NCBI RefSeq assembly: GCF_003946655.1
Contig: NZ_RHOV01000009.1
Span: forward strand, 24,908-88,907
Direction: 5' to 3'
DNA from: Lapidilactobacillus achengensis
GTDB taxonomy: Bacteria > Bacillota > Bacilli > Lactobacillales > Lactobacillaceae
DNA length: 64,000 nt
Part shown: positions 17,823 through 25,842 of the stretch, one piece after another
How positions within the stretch are numbered: the stretch's first letter is position 1
How the letters are laid out: each line of letters begins with the position of its first letter
Translations under genes and position numbers: made by a program
Notes under the pieces: model-generated
What the model was told of the DNA's origin: nothing
Seen by the model: only the letters and a program-made list of their open reading frames with translations
Databases searched by the model: none

Positions 17823-18709
17823 GAGAAAAACAAGAATTCTGGGCGGGGGTTCAGGCCGAACTCGCCGTGCTCGATCCGGCGGTTGAACTAAAACCGGCGC
17901 AGTATCAGTCGACAGCCTTCAACATTCAGGCGATCTCATTCACCAGCTTGTACGCAGAGCGGATCCGAGGGATTCTGATCGCACCTAAAACAACCGCGAA
18001 AGTGCCGCTGGTCATTGATTATTTGGGATATACCAATTTCATCAGTGATCCTACACAGTTCTATCATTGGCCGGCGGTGGGGTGTGCGTGTTTGGTGATC
18101 GATAATCGGGGTCAGGGTGGTGCCACACTCGATCAACAGCCCTATGCGATCACATTTGGCACGACACCGATGGGCCAAGGGTTCTTGGATCCTCAAGATT
18201 TCTATATGAAACGCGTCGTGGCGGATCATTTACTTGAAGTCCAAGTTGGCCGCGATCTACCGATGATCGATGCTGATCGCATCTTCCTGCGTGGCGGTAG
18301 CCAAGGCGGTGGGTTGGCGGTGATGGTCGGCGCGTTGACACCGATCAAACTAAAGGCGATTTTTGCTGATGTGCCGAGTCAATCTAATTTGGTTGAACGC
18401 ATCAAAGAGCGCGCCGGTTCTTATGGGGTTCTAGGGGATTATCTTGAACTTCACCCTGAGGATCAGGAAAAGGTTTTCGCGATGATCCGCTACTTCGATA
18501 CTCAATATTTCGCTAGCCAAATCAGCGCGCCTATCTACTGTTCGGTCGGTGACCAGGATACGACCTGTCCACCTGCGGATTTTCAGGTGACCTATGATCG
18601 GATCACAGCACCGAAAGAACTCAAAGTTTATCACGGCCATGCTCATGAAGGTGGCGGTTTAGAACGATCAAAATGGGAAGTTGACCAAGTCTTGGCATTG
18701 ATCGACTAA
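17819..18709 (+). CDS. Carbohydrate esterase family 7 (acetyl xylan esterase/cephalosporin-C deacetylase type)
   Basis: 296 residues, overlapping the YesL gene by 4 nt. CE7 landmarks are in order: DNRGQGG (the RGQ motif), the nucleophile elbow GGSQGG with Ser161, GDQDTTCPP with the catalytic Asp, and HGHAHEGG with the catalytic His. CE7 esterases are cytoplasmic hexamers that deacetylate small acetylated sugars. In this operon it may remove acetyl groups from imported glucan oligosaccharides before GH94/GH3 act. Family placement is strong; substrate is inference. Confidence 0.87.
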   Translation: MREKQEFWAGVQAELAVLDPAVELKPAQYQSTAFNIQAISFTSLYAERIRGILIAPKTTAKVPLVIDYLGYTNFISDPTQFYHWPAVGCACLVIDNRGQGGATLDQQPYAITFGTTPMGQGFLDPQDFYMKRVVADHLLEVQVGRDLPMIDADRIFLRGGSQGGGLAVMVGALTPIKLKAIFADVPSQSNLVERIKERAGSYGVLGDYLELHPEDQEKVFAMIRYFDTQYFASQISAPIYCSVGDQDTTCPPADFQVTYDRITAPKELKVYHGHAHEGGGLERSKWEVDQVLALID

Positions 18710-18734
18710 AATAAGATGAAGAGGGTATTGTAGC

Positions 18735-19499
18735 GTGATGCGAGTAGCAACATATAATGTTCGGGTCGATACCGACTATGATCAGGATTGGCAATGGCGA
18801 TTTAGGCAAGATAAGGTTTGTAGTTTGATAGCGTTCCATGACTGGGATCTGGTGGCGATCCAAGAAGTCCGTCCTAATCAAGTTCGCGATTTGACGCAAC
18901 TAGACGCTTATTCGGTCCTGGCGCAAGAACGCGATGGCGATGGTACCGGCGAAGGCTTGGCCCTGCTGATCAAAAAAGCCAAGTATCACATTAGCGACCA
19001 CGGCGCCTTCTGGTTATCGGAGACGCCGGAGCAACCAAGTATTCATCCCGATGCGGCTTATCGCCGGGTTTGTGTCTGGGCGATCGTCCAGGAACGTGCG
19101 ACTGCTAAGGCCTCTCTGGTGGTCGATGTCCACTTGGATAACGAATCAGAGGTGGCTCGATATTCTGGGATGAAGGTGGTCTTACAGCAATTAGCGCAGC
19201 AGATCGCAGCTTATCCGACAATCATTTTAGGTGACTTTAACGCTGAGCCAGAGGAACGAGTCCACGGATTATTGGCGGAGAATTTCACCAATGCCAAGGC
19301 ATTAGCGGACATTCCACATTATGGTCCCGTGGGTACATTCCAGAATTTCCAGTATAGCTTACCTTGGTCGCAACTCGAGAAAATTGATTATATTTATACA
19401 AAAGGCTATGAAATCAAGGCAACCGGTGTGTTGACTGATTCGTTTGATAATAAGTACGCTTCGGATCATTTTCCATTGGAAGCTCGGTTAGTCAACTGA
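18735..19499 (+). CDS. Endonuclease/exonuclease/phosphatase-family protein
   Basis: 254 residues with the EEP metal-dependent phosphoesterase fold. Motifs in order are ATYNVR near the start, VAIQEVRPNQV with metal-binding Glu, VDVHLDNES, ILGDFNAEPEE and YASDHFPLEARL with the catalytic His near the C-terminus. GTG at 18735 suits GAGGG at 18721; an ATG three nt later is the alternative. Such genes often occur in sugar operons and may remove phosphate from sugars or nucleotides. The actual substrate is unknown. It is the last gene before the locus terminator. Confidence 0.8.
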   Translation: MMRVATYNVRVDTDYDQDWQWRFRQDKVCSLIAFHDWDLVAIQEVRPNQVRDLTQLDAYSVLAQERDGDGTGEGLALLIKKAKYHISDHGAFWLSETPEQPSIHPDAAYRRVCVWAIVQERATAKASLVVDVHLDNESEVARYSGMKVVLQQLAQQIAAYPTIILGDFNAEPEERVHGLLAENFTNAKALADIPHYGPVGTFQNFQYSLPWSQLEKIDYIYTKGYEIKATGVLTDSFDNKYASDHFPLEARLVN

Positions 19500-19591
19500 G
19501 GTAGTCTTGCTAGGGTAACCTCCCCAAGAAGTAGTGGCTGCATAAGCAGAGAGGTACTTGCGAGAATACCAAAAGGTTTGTAAGTAGTTGT

Positions 19592-19643
19592 GGGGGCGAT
19601 TCTGAGAATGCAGTCAGTTGCATTCAAAGAACCTGCCCCTTTT
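19592..19643 (+). terminator. Terminator between the EEP gene and lacI-type regulator
   Basis: GGGGC pairs with GCCCC, and GAATGCA pairs with TGCATTC inside it; TTTT follows. It separates the structural operon from the regulator gene. Confidence 0.75.
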
Positions 19644-19729
19644 GTGCTAATATTATCTCTAGTATGGTAATATTGTGTTATTCAGCGCATAGTCAACAAG
19701 TAAGAAATTAAAGTAGGGAGTTTTTGCCA

Positions 19730-20704
19730 GTGGTCGGAATAAGAGAAATAGCAAAGCATGCTGGTGTTTCAATTTCAACGGTGTCGTATGCGCTGAATGG
19801 GAATCCTAAGGTCACCGAAGAAACACGAGATCGCATTCTAGCGATTGCTAAAGAAATGCACTATACGCCTAATTTAGCGGGGCGCACGTTAAAGAAGCAG
19901 AAAACGAACATGATTGGTCTTTATGTCAATGGGTTCGGTGGTGACTTCTACAGTCATGTCATCGATGGTGTCGCCAGTGTTTTGAAGAAGAACAATTATG
20001 AATTGATCGTTGGGTCTGGCGGGAGTCGCTCACGAGCTTTCATTCCCCAGAAATTCGTCGATGGCGCGATTATTTTGGATGTGGCTTTTCCAACGGAGCT
20101 TGTCACCGATTATGCGGACGCAGGTAACCAAATCGTGATCATGGATCGTGATATTTCCCATGAGAATGTTTGCCGGGTCATGCTGGATAATAATGACGGT
20201 GCGGAGAAAGCCATTGCGGCCTTGGCAGCCACGCAGGTCAAGCACTACGTTGTGGTCACCGGCCCAACTAATTCATACGACTCGCAGACGCGACTGAAAA
20301 CGGCGATCCGTCAAGTTGAAAAGCAAGATGATCAATCAATTCTAGTCATTCCCAGTGATTTCACGATTCCAGGCGGGCGTAAAGCCGCGGAAATCATTTA
20401 TAACATGGGCATGAAGGACGTTGGCATCTTCGCGTTGAACGATGAGCTGGCCATTGGGCTCTACGAAGGGTTCACGGCACATCATGTTAAGGTTGGCAAT
20501 AACGTTAAGATCGTCGGCTTTGATAATGACTTGCTGGGAACCTATCTCCAGCCTGGCCTGACCACAGTGGACTATTCTAAACATCAATGGGGTGAGCGAG
20601 CGGCGGAAACGTTACTGGCCATGATCAACGGCGAAGCGCCGCAACAGGATCAGTTTATCAATACCCGGGTGATCCATCGTGGCTCACTAGGTGAAGCTCA
20701 ATAA
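19730..20704 (+). CDS. LacI-family transcriptional regulator of the glycan locus
   Basis: 324 residues. The GTG at 19730 is chosen because GGGAG lies 9 nt away; a TTG at 19724 would be too close. The N-terminal LacI helix-turn-helix is IREIAKHAGVSISTVSYALNG with hinge TPNLAGRTLKKQKTNMIGLYV, followed by a periplasmic-binding-like sugar domain (AGNQIVIMDRD, GFDNDLLGTYLQPGLTTV). It probably represses the promoters at 7987 and 13596, whose GAAACGTTTC operators fit this family, and lets go when a sugar ligand binds. The operator-regulator link is inferred from position and motif. Confidence 0.9.
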   Translation: MVGIREIAKHAGVSISTVSYALNGNPKVTEETRDRILAIAKEMHYTPNLAGRTLKKQKTNMIGLYVNGFGGDFYSHVIDGVASVLKKNNYELIVGSGGSRSRAFIPQKFVDGAIILDVAFPTELVTDYADAGNQIVIMDRDISHENVCRVMLDNNDGAEKAIAALAATQVKHYVVVTGPTNSYDSQTRLKTAIRQVEKQDDQSILVIPSDFTIPGGRKAAEIIYNMGMKDVGIFALNDELAIGLYEGFTAHHVKVGNNVKIVGFDNDLLGTYLQPGLTTVDYSKHQWGERAAETLLAMINGEAPQQDQFINTRVIHRGSLGEAQ

Positions 20705-20713
20705 AAGTTAGCA

Positions 20714-20753
20714 AAAAAGGAGTGATCAATTTTTTCGATTGATCACTCCTTTT
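20714..20753. terminator. Bidirectional terminator between lacI-type and VOC genes
   Basis: AAGGAGTGATCAAT and ATTGATCACTCCTT form a perfect stem between convergent genes, with A/T runs on both sides. Confidence 0.92.
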
Positions 20754-20805
20754 ATTGACGAATCTAAACGTGGCAAGTCTAGGGCCTCAAGCCGTGGACA
20801 CTTTG

Positions 20806-21279
20806 TTACCCTAAGGCTGCCAGCGTGGCGATGTCGATCTTCTTCATCTGCATCAGCGCTTGGATCTGGGCGGGCGTTTGCGTTAGCGCGGCGATGTTGG
20901 CGGGGACGATCTGCCACGACAGCCCGTAACGATCCTTGGCCCAACCACATTGTTCAGCGGCGGCCACGTGAGAAAGTTTGCCCCAATAGTAGTCGAGCTC
21001 GGCCTGATCGGCGCAATCGATCGTGAAGGAGATTGCTTCATTGAATTGGAATTCCGGGCCGCCATCCAAGGCGATGAAATCCTGGCCGTTCAAGCTGAAA
21101 ACCGCGGTCAAAACTTTGTTGGTCATACCCTGAAAATGAACGTCCAAATTTTCATCGGGGTAATAGGTGATGCTGTCGATGTGGGAATCGGGGAACACAC
21201 TAACGTAGTAGCGCACGGCCTCCTCGCAATCATTGTGGGCGAACCACAGGCTAGGCACGATTTTGTGACTAATGGACAT
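20806..21279 (-). CDS. VOC-family protein (PhnB-like)
   Basis: 157 residues with AAGGAGG before the ATG. Matches the PhnB/3-demethylubiquinone-methyltransferase-like branch of the vicinal-oxygen-chelate superfamily: IVPSLWFAHNDCEEAVRYY, FSLNGQDFIALDGGPEFQFNEAISF and AEQCGWAKDRYGLSWQIVP are family signatures. The fold is a paired beta-alpha-beta-beta-beta dimer that may bind a metal or small molecule. Function is unknown for most Firmicute members. Upstream sequence up to the arsC-like stop consists only of SR repeats, so any promoter must lie inside or read through them. Confidence 0.85.
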   Translation of the reverse strand: MSISHKIVPSLWFAHNDCEEAVRYYVSVFPDSHIDSITYYPDENLDVHFQGMTNKVLTAVFSLNGQDFIALDGGPEFQFNEAISFTIDCADQAELDYYWGKLSHVAAAEQCGWAKDRYGLSWQIVPANIAALTQTPAQIQALMQMKKIDIATLAALG

Positions 21280-21303
21280 CTTGTTGCCTCCTTATTTGAA
21301 AAC

Positions 21304-21427
21304 AGAGTGTGAACCGACCTGGTCAGCTTCCGAGCATTAGCCTAGCAACGATTTTGGAGGCTGAACTTTGCCTCCGGAATCGTTGCGTAGCTAAGCAGAA
21401 GAAGCTAGGTCGGTGAACACGTTTCGA
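21304..21427 (-). repeat. SR-A copy, GACCT-arm variant
   Basis: SR-A in reverse orientation. Outer arms are TTCACCGACCT and AGGTCGGTTCAC in its own direction, instead of the GCGCGCAAC type. The apex is AACGATT/AATCGTT with GGAGGC/GCCTCC. The internal strands GCTTAGCTACGC and GCTAGGCTAATGC are unchanged. It begins 25 nt upstream of the VOC gene start. Confidence 0.85.
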
Positions 21428-21429
21428 TA

Positions 21430-21644
21430 GAGTGTGAACCGTTGGTGGATGGTAGGTGTGGTGGGGCTCCAGGTCGGGCTGGGGGTGGTGGAACGCTGCG
21501 GGCGTCACTTTGAGCTTTTCGGAAGTGCACCGAAAATCTCAAAGCTGAGCCTTATTCTAGGCGGCAAAGCCGCCAAGAATAATATCGCGGCTGACTCACC
21601 CCCAGCCCGACCTTCCGCCAACTAGTAAACAGCCCACCAACGCC
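21430..21644 (-). repeat. SR-D copy 1
   Basis: Three-way junction closed by GGTCGGGCTGGGGGTG and CACCCCCAGCCCGACC. Read on the minus strand, P2 is TTATTCT/AGAATAA with GGCGGC/GCCGCC and P3 is CTTTGAG/CTCAAAG capped by TTTTCGG/CCGAAAA. The junction strand GACGCCCGCAGCG parallels that of SR-C. It is flanked on both sides by SR-A units. Confidence 0.85.
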
Positions 21645-21765
21645 AGAGTGCGGAACGCAACGGGTTGACTTTGAGCATTAACCTAGGCAGGATTTTGGAA
21701 GCGGGTTTCGCTTCCGGAAGCCTGACGTAGTTAAGCTCAGAAGTCAGTTGTGTAGAGCGCGTTTC
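21645..21765 (-). repeat. SR-A copy next to the arsC-like stop
   Basis: Reverse-orientation SR-A. The outer arms are GCGCTCTACACAAC and GTTGCGTTCCGCAC in its own direction, so this stem is weaker than usual. The last bases overlap the end of the arsC-like gene by 2 nt. Confidence 0.8.
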
Positions 21766-22228
21766 AATCAAGCGCATCAATAGCTGGATCCGTCTGCGGG
21801 GTCAGCGGCGTCAACGGAAGCTGGTCTTGCTGGATCCGTTTTTGTAAATCGAGGATCTTGGCGGCGATGGTTTCGGCGCAGGCGCGATAGACCGCGGGGG
21901 ATTGGCCGGTGGGATCGGCTAGGCCCCAGTCCTCGCGGTAGCGGCAAGGGACCATGGGGCAATCAACTTCACAGCCCATGGTGATGACGATGTCCAGCGC
22001 CGGCAATTGCGCCAAAGGTTTGGAGAATTGGGCGGACAGATCCAGCTGATACAAGTCAGCCATGGTGCGCGCCGCTTGTGGGTCGATCCGCGCCGCCACC
22101 GTGGTTCCAGCGGAGAAACTGTTGAACGTCACGCCGGCCAAGTGCCGCCCCAGCGCTTCGGCCATTTGACTCCGACAAGCATTGTGCACACAGATAAAAC
22201 CAACATTCAATTTTGACAAACAGGCCAC
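21764..22228 (-). CDS. Arsenate reductase of the low-molecular-weight phosphatase type (ArsC-like)
   Basis: 154 residues from GTG at 22228; a TTG at 22219 has a better placed AGGTGG and could be the real start. The phosphatase loop Cys13-x5-Arg19 (CVHNACR) is followed by the MGCEVDCPMVPC cysteine segment and DWGLADPTGQ with the acid Asp. This pattern matches thioredoxin-coupled ArsC enzymes, which reduce arsenate using three cysteines in turn. No arsR, arsB or arsA is adjacent, so the role in arsenic resistance is inferred from family. A 22304-22314/22284-22294 inverted repeat lies upstream and could be an operator. Confidence 0.85.
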   Translation of the reverse strand: MACLSKLNVGFICVHNACRSQMAEALGRHLAGVTFNSFSAGTTVAARIDPQAARTMADLYQLDLSAQFSKPLAQLPALDIVITMGCEVDCPMVPCRYREDWGLADPTGQSPAVYRACAETIAAKILDLQKRIQQDQLPLTPLTPQTDPAIDALD

Positions 22229-22571
22229 CTCACCAGTGAAAATTTTGGGGGAACTTACACCCTTGATTTTACAGAAATTGGTGGATTTTACCAGTGATAA
22301 TAGCTGGTAAAATCAAGCTGGTGCCGCTGGCGGCAAAAAACGTCTGTTCCCTAAATCTGACAATTTCGAATACAGGTGATAATATTTCGAATGGCTGTTG
22401 ATCGATTCTCGTCAAGGCGTTTATGGATTCGCTGATATTTGCTGTCTGGGAGCTGAGTGGAAATCTATTTTGCGAAGTCGTTTTTGGCTTATTTTTGGTG
22501 GCTCTTGTCATATGTACGCTTGCAGGGAGCCTAATTGAAAAAATAACCGGCTTATTCTGCTAATTGCAACC
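22229..22571. other. Gap between arsC-like and abiEi genes
   Basis: Contains the inverted repeat GATTTTACCAG/CTGGTAAAATC (22284-22294 and 22304-22314), about 56 nt upstream of the arsC-like start. No convincing gene was found; the 79-codon minus-strand frame at 22269-22511 has no ribosome-binding site and no recognisable domain. Confidence 0.4.
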
Positions 22572-22621
22572 TTTTTCATGATATACTAACTATGGAAAAG
22601 GAGTTAGTATATCATGAAAAA
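22572..22621 (+). promoter_or_regulatory. abiE promoter embedded in a 20-bp-arm inverted repeat
   Basis: Arms 22572-22591 and 22602-22621 are perfect reverse complements over 20 bp, separated by 10 nt. The left arm holds the extended -10 box TGATATACT (22579-22587). The loop holds most of the GGAAAAGGAG ribosome-binding site, and the right arm includes the abiEi ATG at 22614. AbiEi antitoxins are known to bind inverted repeats at their own promoters. Here the repeat could control both transcription and, as RNA, translation. Confidence 0.8.
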
Positions 22622-23222
22622 TCAATTCGCAAAGGTTGCCGCCTTAAAAAATGACTACACAACATTCACACTTGCAACCGCGACAAAATATGGCTTAACC
22701 AGGTATGGTCTGGCCGGCCTAATTCGGGACGGTGTGCTAACAAAGACCGCCACCAATACCTACGTTTTTGCGGACTACTTAGAAGATGACCTGGCATTGA
22801 CAACGCAGATTTACCAAACTGCGGTTATCTCCGGAATCACGGCATTGATTTTATATGATCTAACCGATGAGATGCCCTGGATCTATGATTTAACTTTTCC
22901 CAAAGGCTACCACCCCAATGCGGAGATCCTCGCGCGCCGCTATATTCTGCCACATTACCGAACGAATGACTACTACACGGCCGGAATCACGACAGCGCGT
23001 ACGCCCAATGGCAATTTAGTGCGCGCATACAGTGTTGAGCGCACACTATTGGACGTTTGGCAGGATAAAAAAATCGAAGCCTATATCCAAAACGATGCTT
23101 GCCAACGATACTTGGAATCTGAATACTTCAATTACAATAGCATGCTCACATTAGAAAAATTACAACAAAAGCTGTATCCGGAAAGCAGCTTATTACGAGT
23201 TTTGGAGCTGATCAAACAATGA
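22614..23222 (+). CDS. abiEi: AbiEi-family antitoxin, type IV toxin-antitoxin
   Basis: 202 residues. An N-terminal winged-helix segment (TLATATKYGLTRYGLAGLIRDGVLTKTATNTYVF, residues 18-53) is the AbiEi DNA-binding domain. The C-terminal part with ISGITALILYDLTDEMPW and VRAYSVERTLLDVWQ belongs to the AbiEi_1 antitoxin core. AbiEi represses its operon and, in the type IV scheme, counters the toxin without tight binding. It overlaps the toxin gene by 4 nt. A 20-bp inverted repeat surrounds its start. Confidence 0.9.
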   Translation: MKNQFAKVAALKNDYTTFTLATATKYGLTRYGLAGLIRDGVLTKTATNTYVFADYLEDDLALTTQIYQTAVISGITALILYDLTDEMPWIYDLTFPKGYHPNAEILARRYILPHYRTNDYYTAGITTARTPNGNLVRAYSVERTLLDVWQDKKIEAYIQNDACQRYLESEYFNYNSMLTLEKLQQKLYPESSLLRVLELIKQ

Positions 23223-24091
23223 GTAAAAATCGAAGGCTAGATCAAATCAACCAAAGAGCGAATGATTTGGGATTACCAAAACAATATTTTCAAAAGCTTT
23301 ATTTCATTGAATGTTTTCTTGATAATATTTCAAATTCTTCTTATAAAGATGATTTTATTTTGAAAAGTGGCTTTGAATTACAGAGTTTATTAGGCGTGAC
23401 TCACAGGATGACTGAAGATTTAGATACGACCTTGAATCGGCATGATTTGAATCCGGATAATGTAATAAAGGTTTTGACTGATATTTGCCTGGTCAGTCAA
23501 AATTCAGATGTTCAATTCAGCATCAGGAGCCTCAAGCCAGAAATGGATGAAAATCGCTATCCTGGTTTACGAGCAACGATTGCCGTAAAGATGGGCGAAG
23601 TTAAAAACTCGTTCAAACTTGATATTTCAACGGGTGATTTGATTATACCCGAACCAATAAAACTTAATTACCATGGTTCATTGAATGATACAAAACCATT
23701 CCAGGTATGGGCATTCCCACCAACACAAATTATTGCGGATAAACTAACGGCACTCGTAAAATTTGGGAGAATCAATTCACGCGCCAAAGATTTATTCGAC
23801 TTCTATGCTCTGAAAAATTCCGATTTTGGGAAGGTCAACGCGTTGGATCTTTTAGAAGCATATCAGGGGAAGTCACAAAATATCGGTCTGACGACGGCCA
23901 TCAGCGATATTCCGAAACAAGTTGAACTGCTTCGTTCGTCAGTTGGCTTACAAAAATCATGGACAAATTACCAGAGAAGAAGACCCTACGCATCAGAAAT
24001 CAGTTTTGACGACACCTTATCAGCCGCAGCGAGCTACGCCAATATGCTAGATATAGCAAATAAGAAAGTGGTCTCGAATCAGAAAAAATGA
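23219..24091 (+). CDS. abiEii: AbiEii-family nucleotidyltransferase toxin
   Basis: 290 residues. The nucleotidyltransferase core is clear: LKSGFELQSLLG near residue 44, RMTEDLDTTL with the metal-binding aspartates near residues 62-70, KLDISTGD near residue 140 and QIIADKLTALVKFGRINSRAKDLFDFY near residues 175-205. AbiEii/MenT-type enzymes block growth, some by adding nucleotides to tRNA, and can abort phage infection. The stop/start overlap with abiEi marks one operon. AT content is above neighbouring genes, in line with acquisition. Confidence 0.9.
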   Translation: MSKNRRLDQINQRANDLGLPKQYFQKLYFIECFLDNISNSSYKDDFILKSGFELQSLLGVTHRMTEDLDTTLNRHDLNPDNVIKVLTDICLVSQNSDVQFSIRSLKPEMDENRYPGLRATIAVKMGEVKNSFKLDISTGDLIIPEPIKLNYHGSLNDTKPFQVWAFPPTQIIADKLTALVKFGRINSRAKDLFDFYALKNSDFGKVNALDLLEAYQGKSQNIGLTTAISDIPKQVELLRSSVGLQKSWTNYQRRRPYASEISFDDTLSAAASYANMLDIANKKVVSNQKK

Positions 24092-24140
24092 TGACCTATC
24101 TTTGTAACTGGCACACTACTAAGGGGGGAACGACAGCTGA

Positions 24141-24263
24141 CTATGAAAACTCAGGTAATGGCTGCAATGGACCTTTGACGATCAACATATCGTTATTCTT
24201 GCCATTTTCATAATCAATGATTTCTTCAACATTCTTGATTAAATTACTTTTCTCTTCTGCCAT
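24141..24263 (-). CDS. Small 40-residue protein of unknown function
   Basis: The ATG at 24261-24263 has AAAGGAACG upstream. The product is MAEEKSNLIKNVEEIIDYEN followed by 20 more residues ending in PLQPLPEFS. Charged and likely helical. I do not recognise it. It lies between the toxin pair and a plasmid-like repressor. The ribosome-binding site and charged composition favour a real gene, but no domain supports it. Confidence 0.45.
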   Translation of the reverse strand: MAEEKSNLIKNVEEIIDYENGKNNDMLIVKGPLQPLPEFS

Positions 24264-24483
24264 TTTTACGTTCCTTTCTGATTTGTTAGCTATTTTTCTT
24301 TTTTGACGAGTTTGCTTGTTTTAGCAGGCGAGACCATCGCTATTTTCTCATGTCGGGATCATTACTAAATTTATCCGAGTTACCAAGCATTCCCCCTGAG
24401 GAGTGCTTTTTGTGCATCGAGGAGCCGGGAGCTGTCCCACTTAAATTGTTCGGTTCACTTTGGATCATTTCCACTAACATTTT

Positions 24484-25014
24484 TTATTTGGATTGTTTTA
24501 ACCTTAACTTTGCTTCATTTGAGTTCAGTAGTTTGATCTGATATAACATAGCAATATCAGTTTTTAAATTTTCTTCTTCTTTATTACTATCAATAGAATT
24601 AAAAATTCTGTTAATTATCCAAACAACTGGTGTACCCAGACCAGCAGTTCCCAAGTTAAAACCTAACTGCTCGTTCTCTGAAAGTGTACTCTTTTTAATA
24701 TCTTTAAGAATTGAGTTGAATTCACCTTGGATAATAAATTCATCTTCTTGTTCTTTTACTTTTTGTCGGATTTCTTTTAAATTAGACGCAGTATACAGCA
24801 AATCACTATCTCTAATAGTCAATAATTGGTCTAATACTTCTCCGGGAGAATGGTTAGTTCCTTTGGAGATAGCGATCAGAGTTTTTCCTGAATAAGTTTC
24901 TGGGTCTCGTTTTGATGCTTTTGATAAAGTTTGCTCTGATATTCCAACTTTTTTTGATAAATCATATCTAGTCAGACCATTTTGTTTCAAAAAAATATCT
25001 AGTACATTTTTCAT
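24484..25014 (-). CDS. XRE-family helix-turn-helix regulator with C-terminal membrane-proximal region
   Basis: 176 residues from ATG at 25012-25014 with GGGAGG upstream. Residues 1-50 form a Cro/C1-type HTH (FLKQNGLTRYDLSKKVGISEQTLSK). Residues 75-110 are strongly charged and helical. A short hydrophobic stretch (LGTAGLGTPVVWIINRIF) follows. It resembles regulators from plasmids and integrated elements in lactobacilli. An operator-like palindrome lies 18 nt upstream. Its low GC differs from the surrounding chromosome. It and the ParA fragment are bracketed by an imperfect direct repeat (24305 and 25444). Confidence 0.75.
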   Translation of the reverse strand: MKNVLDIFLKQNGLTRYDLSKKVGISEQTLSKASKRDPETYSGKTLIAISKGTNHSPGEVLDQLLTIRDSDLLYTASNLKEIRQKVKEQEDEFIIQGEFNSILKDIKKSTLSENEQLGFNLGTAGLGTPVVWIINRIFNSIDSNKEEENLKTDIAMLYQIKLLNSNEAKLRLKQSK

Positions 25015-25031
25015 ATAAAAACCTCCCATCA

Positions 25032-25051
25032 TACTAAAATCTATTTTAGTA
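25032..25051 (-). promoter_or_regulatory. Probable autoregulatory operator of the HTH gene
   Basis: TACTAAAAT and ATTTTAGTA are separated by CT, a perfect 9-bp-arm palindrome directly upstream of the regulator's ribosome-binding site. Confidence 0.6.
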
Positions 25052-25158
25052 CAATGGGATGCTTTTTGCCAATGCGAACTAATATTTCGTACTTTGGGCG
25101 TGGGGACAACTGCCATCATAGATTTCTTGATTACAAATATTTCGTCAGGAGCGTAGCG

Positions 25159-25347
25159 CTACTTGGTTATTCCCATCGTCTTGGTGAGATTGCCTTGCGG
25201 GTCAGCAGCGACTACCAGTGCTTTATAACCGCGTTTGGCAAGAACAAAAGGTAAGAAACGAGTGATCGTAGTTTTACCAACGCCACCCTTGGCATTGGCA
25301 ACCGTAATGGTAAGAGGCCGTTTCAGCTGCATTTTTTTATCAGTCAC
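25159..25347 (-). pseudogene. Truncated ParA-type ATPase
   Basis: 62 codons covering only the N-terminus of a plasmid/chromosome partition ATPase. The deviant Walker A AKGGVGKTTITR is near residue 18 and AADPQGNLTKTM near residue 47; the protein then ends in TAG. ParA proteins are usually 250-290 residues. Reading through the TAG continues in the same frame for about 40 codons until the HTH gene, so a nonsense change followed by decay or fusion is likely. It points to a past plasmid insertion. Confidence 0.75.
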
Positions 25348-25467
25348 AATTTTCCTCCAAACTTTATGTGTAAATGGTGTAAATTTACAGATGTGTAAAT
25401 GTGTAAATCATCCATCGCCTAAGTATAACCGTCATTGGACCGGGACGAGTTTGCTTGTTTAGCAATG

Positions 25468-25496
25468 GTGACTGCATCGCGGATAACCTGTATAAT
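25468..25496 (+). promoter_or_regulatory. mazE-like promoter
   Basis: GTGACT (25468-25473) and TATAAT (25491-25496), 17 bp apart, 35 nt before the MazE-like ATG. Confidence 0.65.
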
Positions 25497-25530
25497 GTGT
25501 GGTACTAGGTTCAACACGGAGGTCGATTAT

Positions 25531-25755
25531 ATGTTAGAAGTCAAAACTGTATCTCGTGGTAATTCTCTGGCACTTAGTCTTCCGTCAAATTCTGGCTTTA
25601 AAATTGAGAAGGACCAACGCTGGTTAATGATTCCGTCTGCGGACGGGACATCCTTTACGCTGGTGCCACGAATTGAGGATCCATACGCAAGACCAGCAGC
25701 TGGTGAACCAATGGCTGAGGAATGGGCCGACGCTGATTTTAATGAGGTTGAATGA
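25531..25755 (+). CDS. MazE/AbrB-type antitoxin
   Basis: 74 residues from ATG at 25531 with CGGAGG upstream. The swapped-hairpin start MLEVKTVSRGNSLALSLP is the MazE/PemI antitoxin DNA-binding fold, and the acidic C-terminus (EEWADADFNEVE) is the toxin-binding tail. Antitoxins of this kind bind MazF-type ribonucleases and repress their own promoter. The following toxin gene is broken, so this is an orphan antitoxin. Confidence 0.75.
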   Translation: MLEVKTVSRGNSLALSLPSNSGFKIEKDQRWLMIPSADGTSFTLVPRIEDPYARPAAGEPMAEEWADADFNEVE

Positions 25756-25842
25756 TGACCGAATATTAGCTCAAGCAAAAAGATATTGTGTGGCTTGATT
25801 TGAACCCGCAAAAGGGCCGCAAGATTAAAAAATACCGTCCTG
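25755..25842 (+). pseudogene. Broken mazF-like toxin gene
   Basis: The frame overlapping the antitoxin stop codes MTEY, then TAG, then LKQKDIVWLDLNPQKGRKIKKYRPA. That stretch matches the N-terminus of MazF/PemK ribonuclease toxins. A premature stop at codon 5 and the loss of everything after about residue 30 make it inactive. The remaining sequence switches at about 25843 to an unrelated transporter fragment. Confidence 0.7.

Noticed and set aside
22269..22511. 80-codon minus-strand ORF before abiEi
   Set aside because: No ribosome-binding site and overlaps the inverted repeat upstream of the arsC-like gene.
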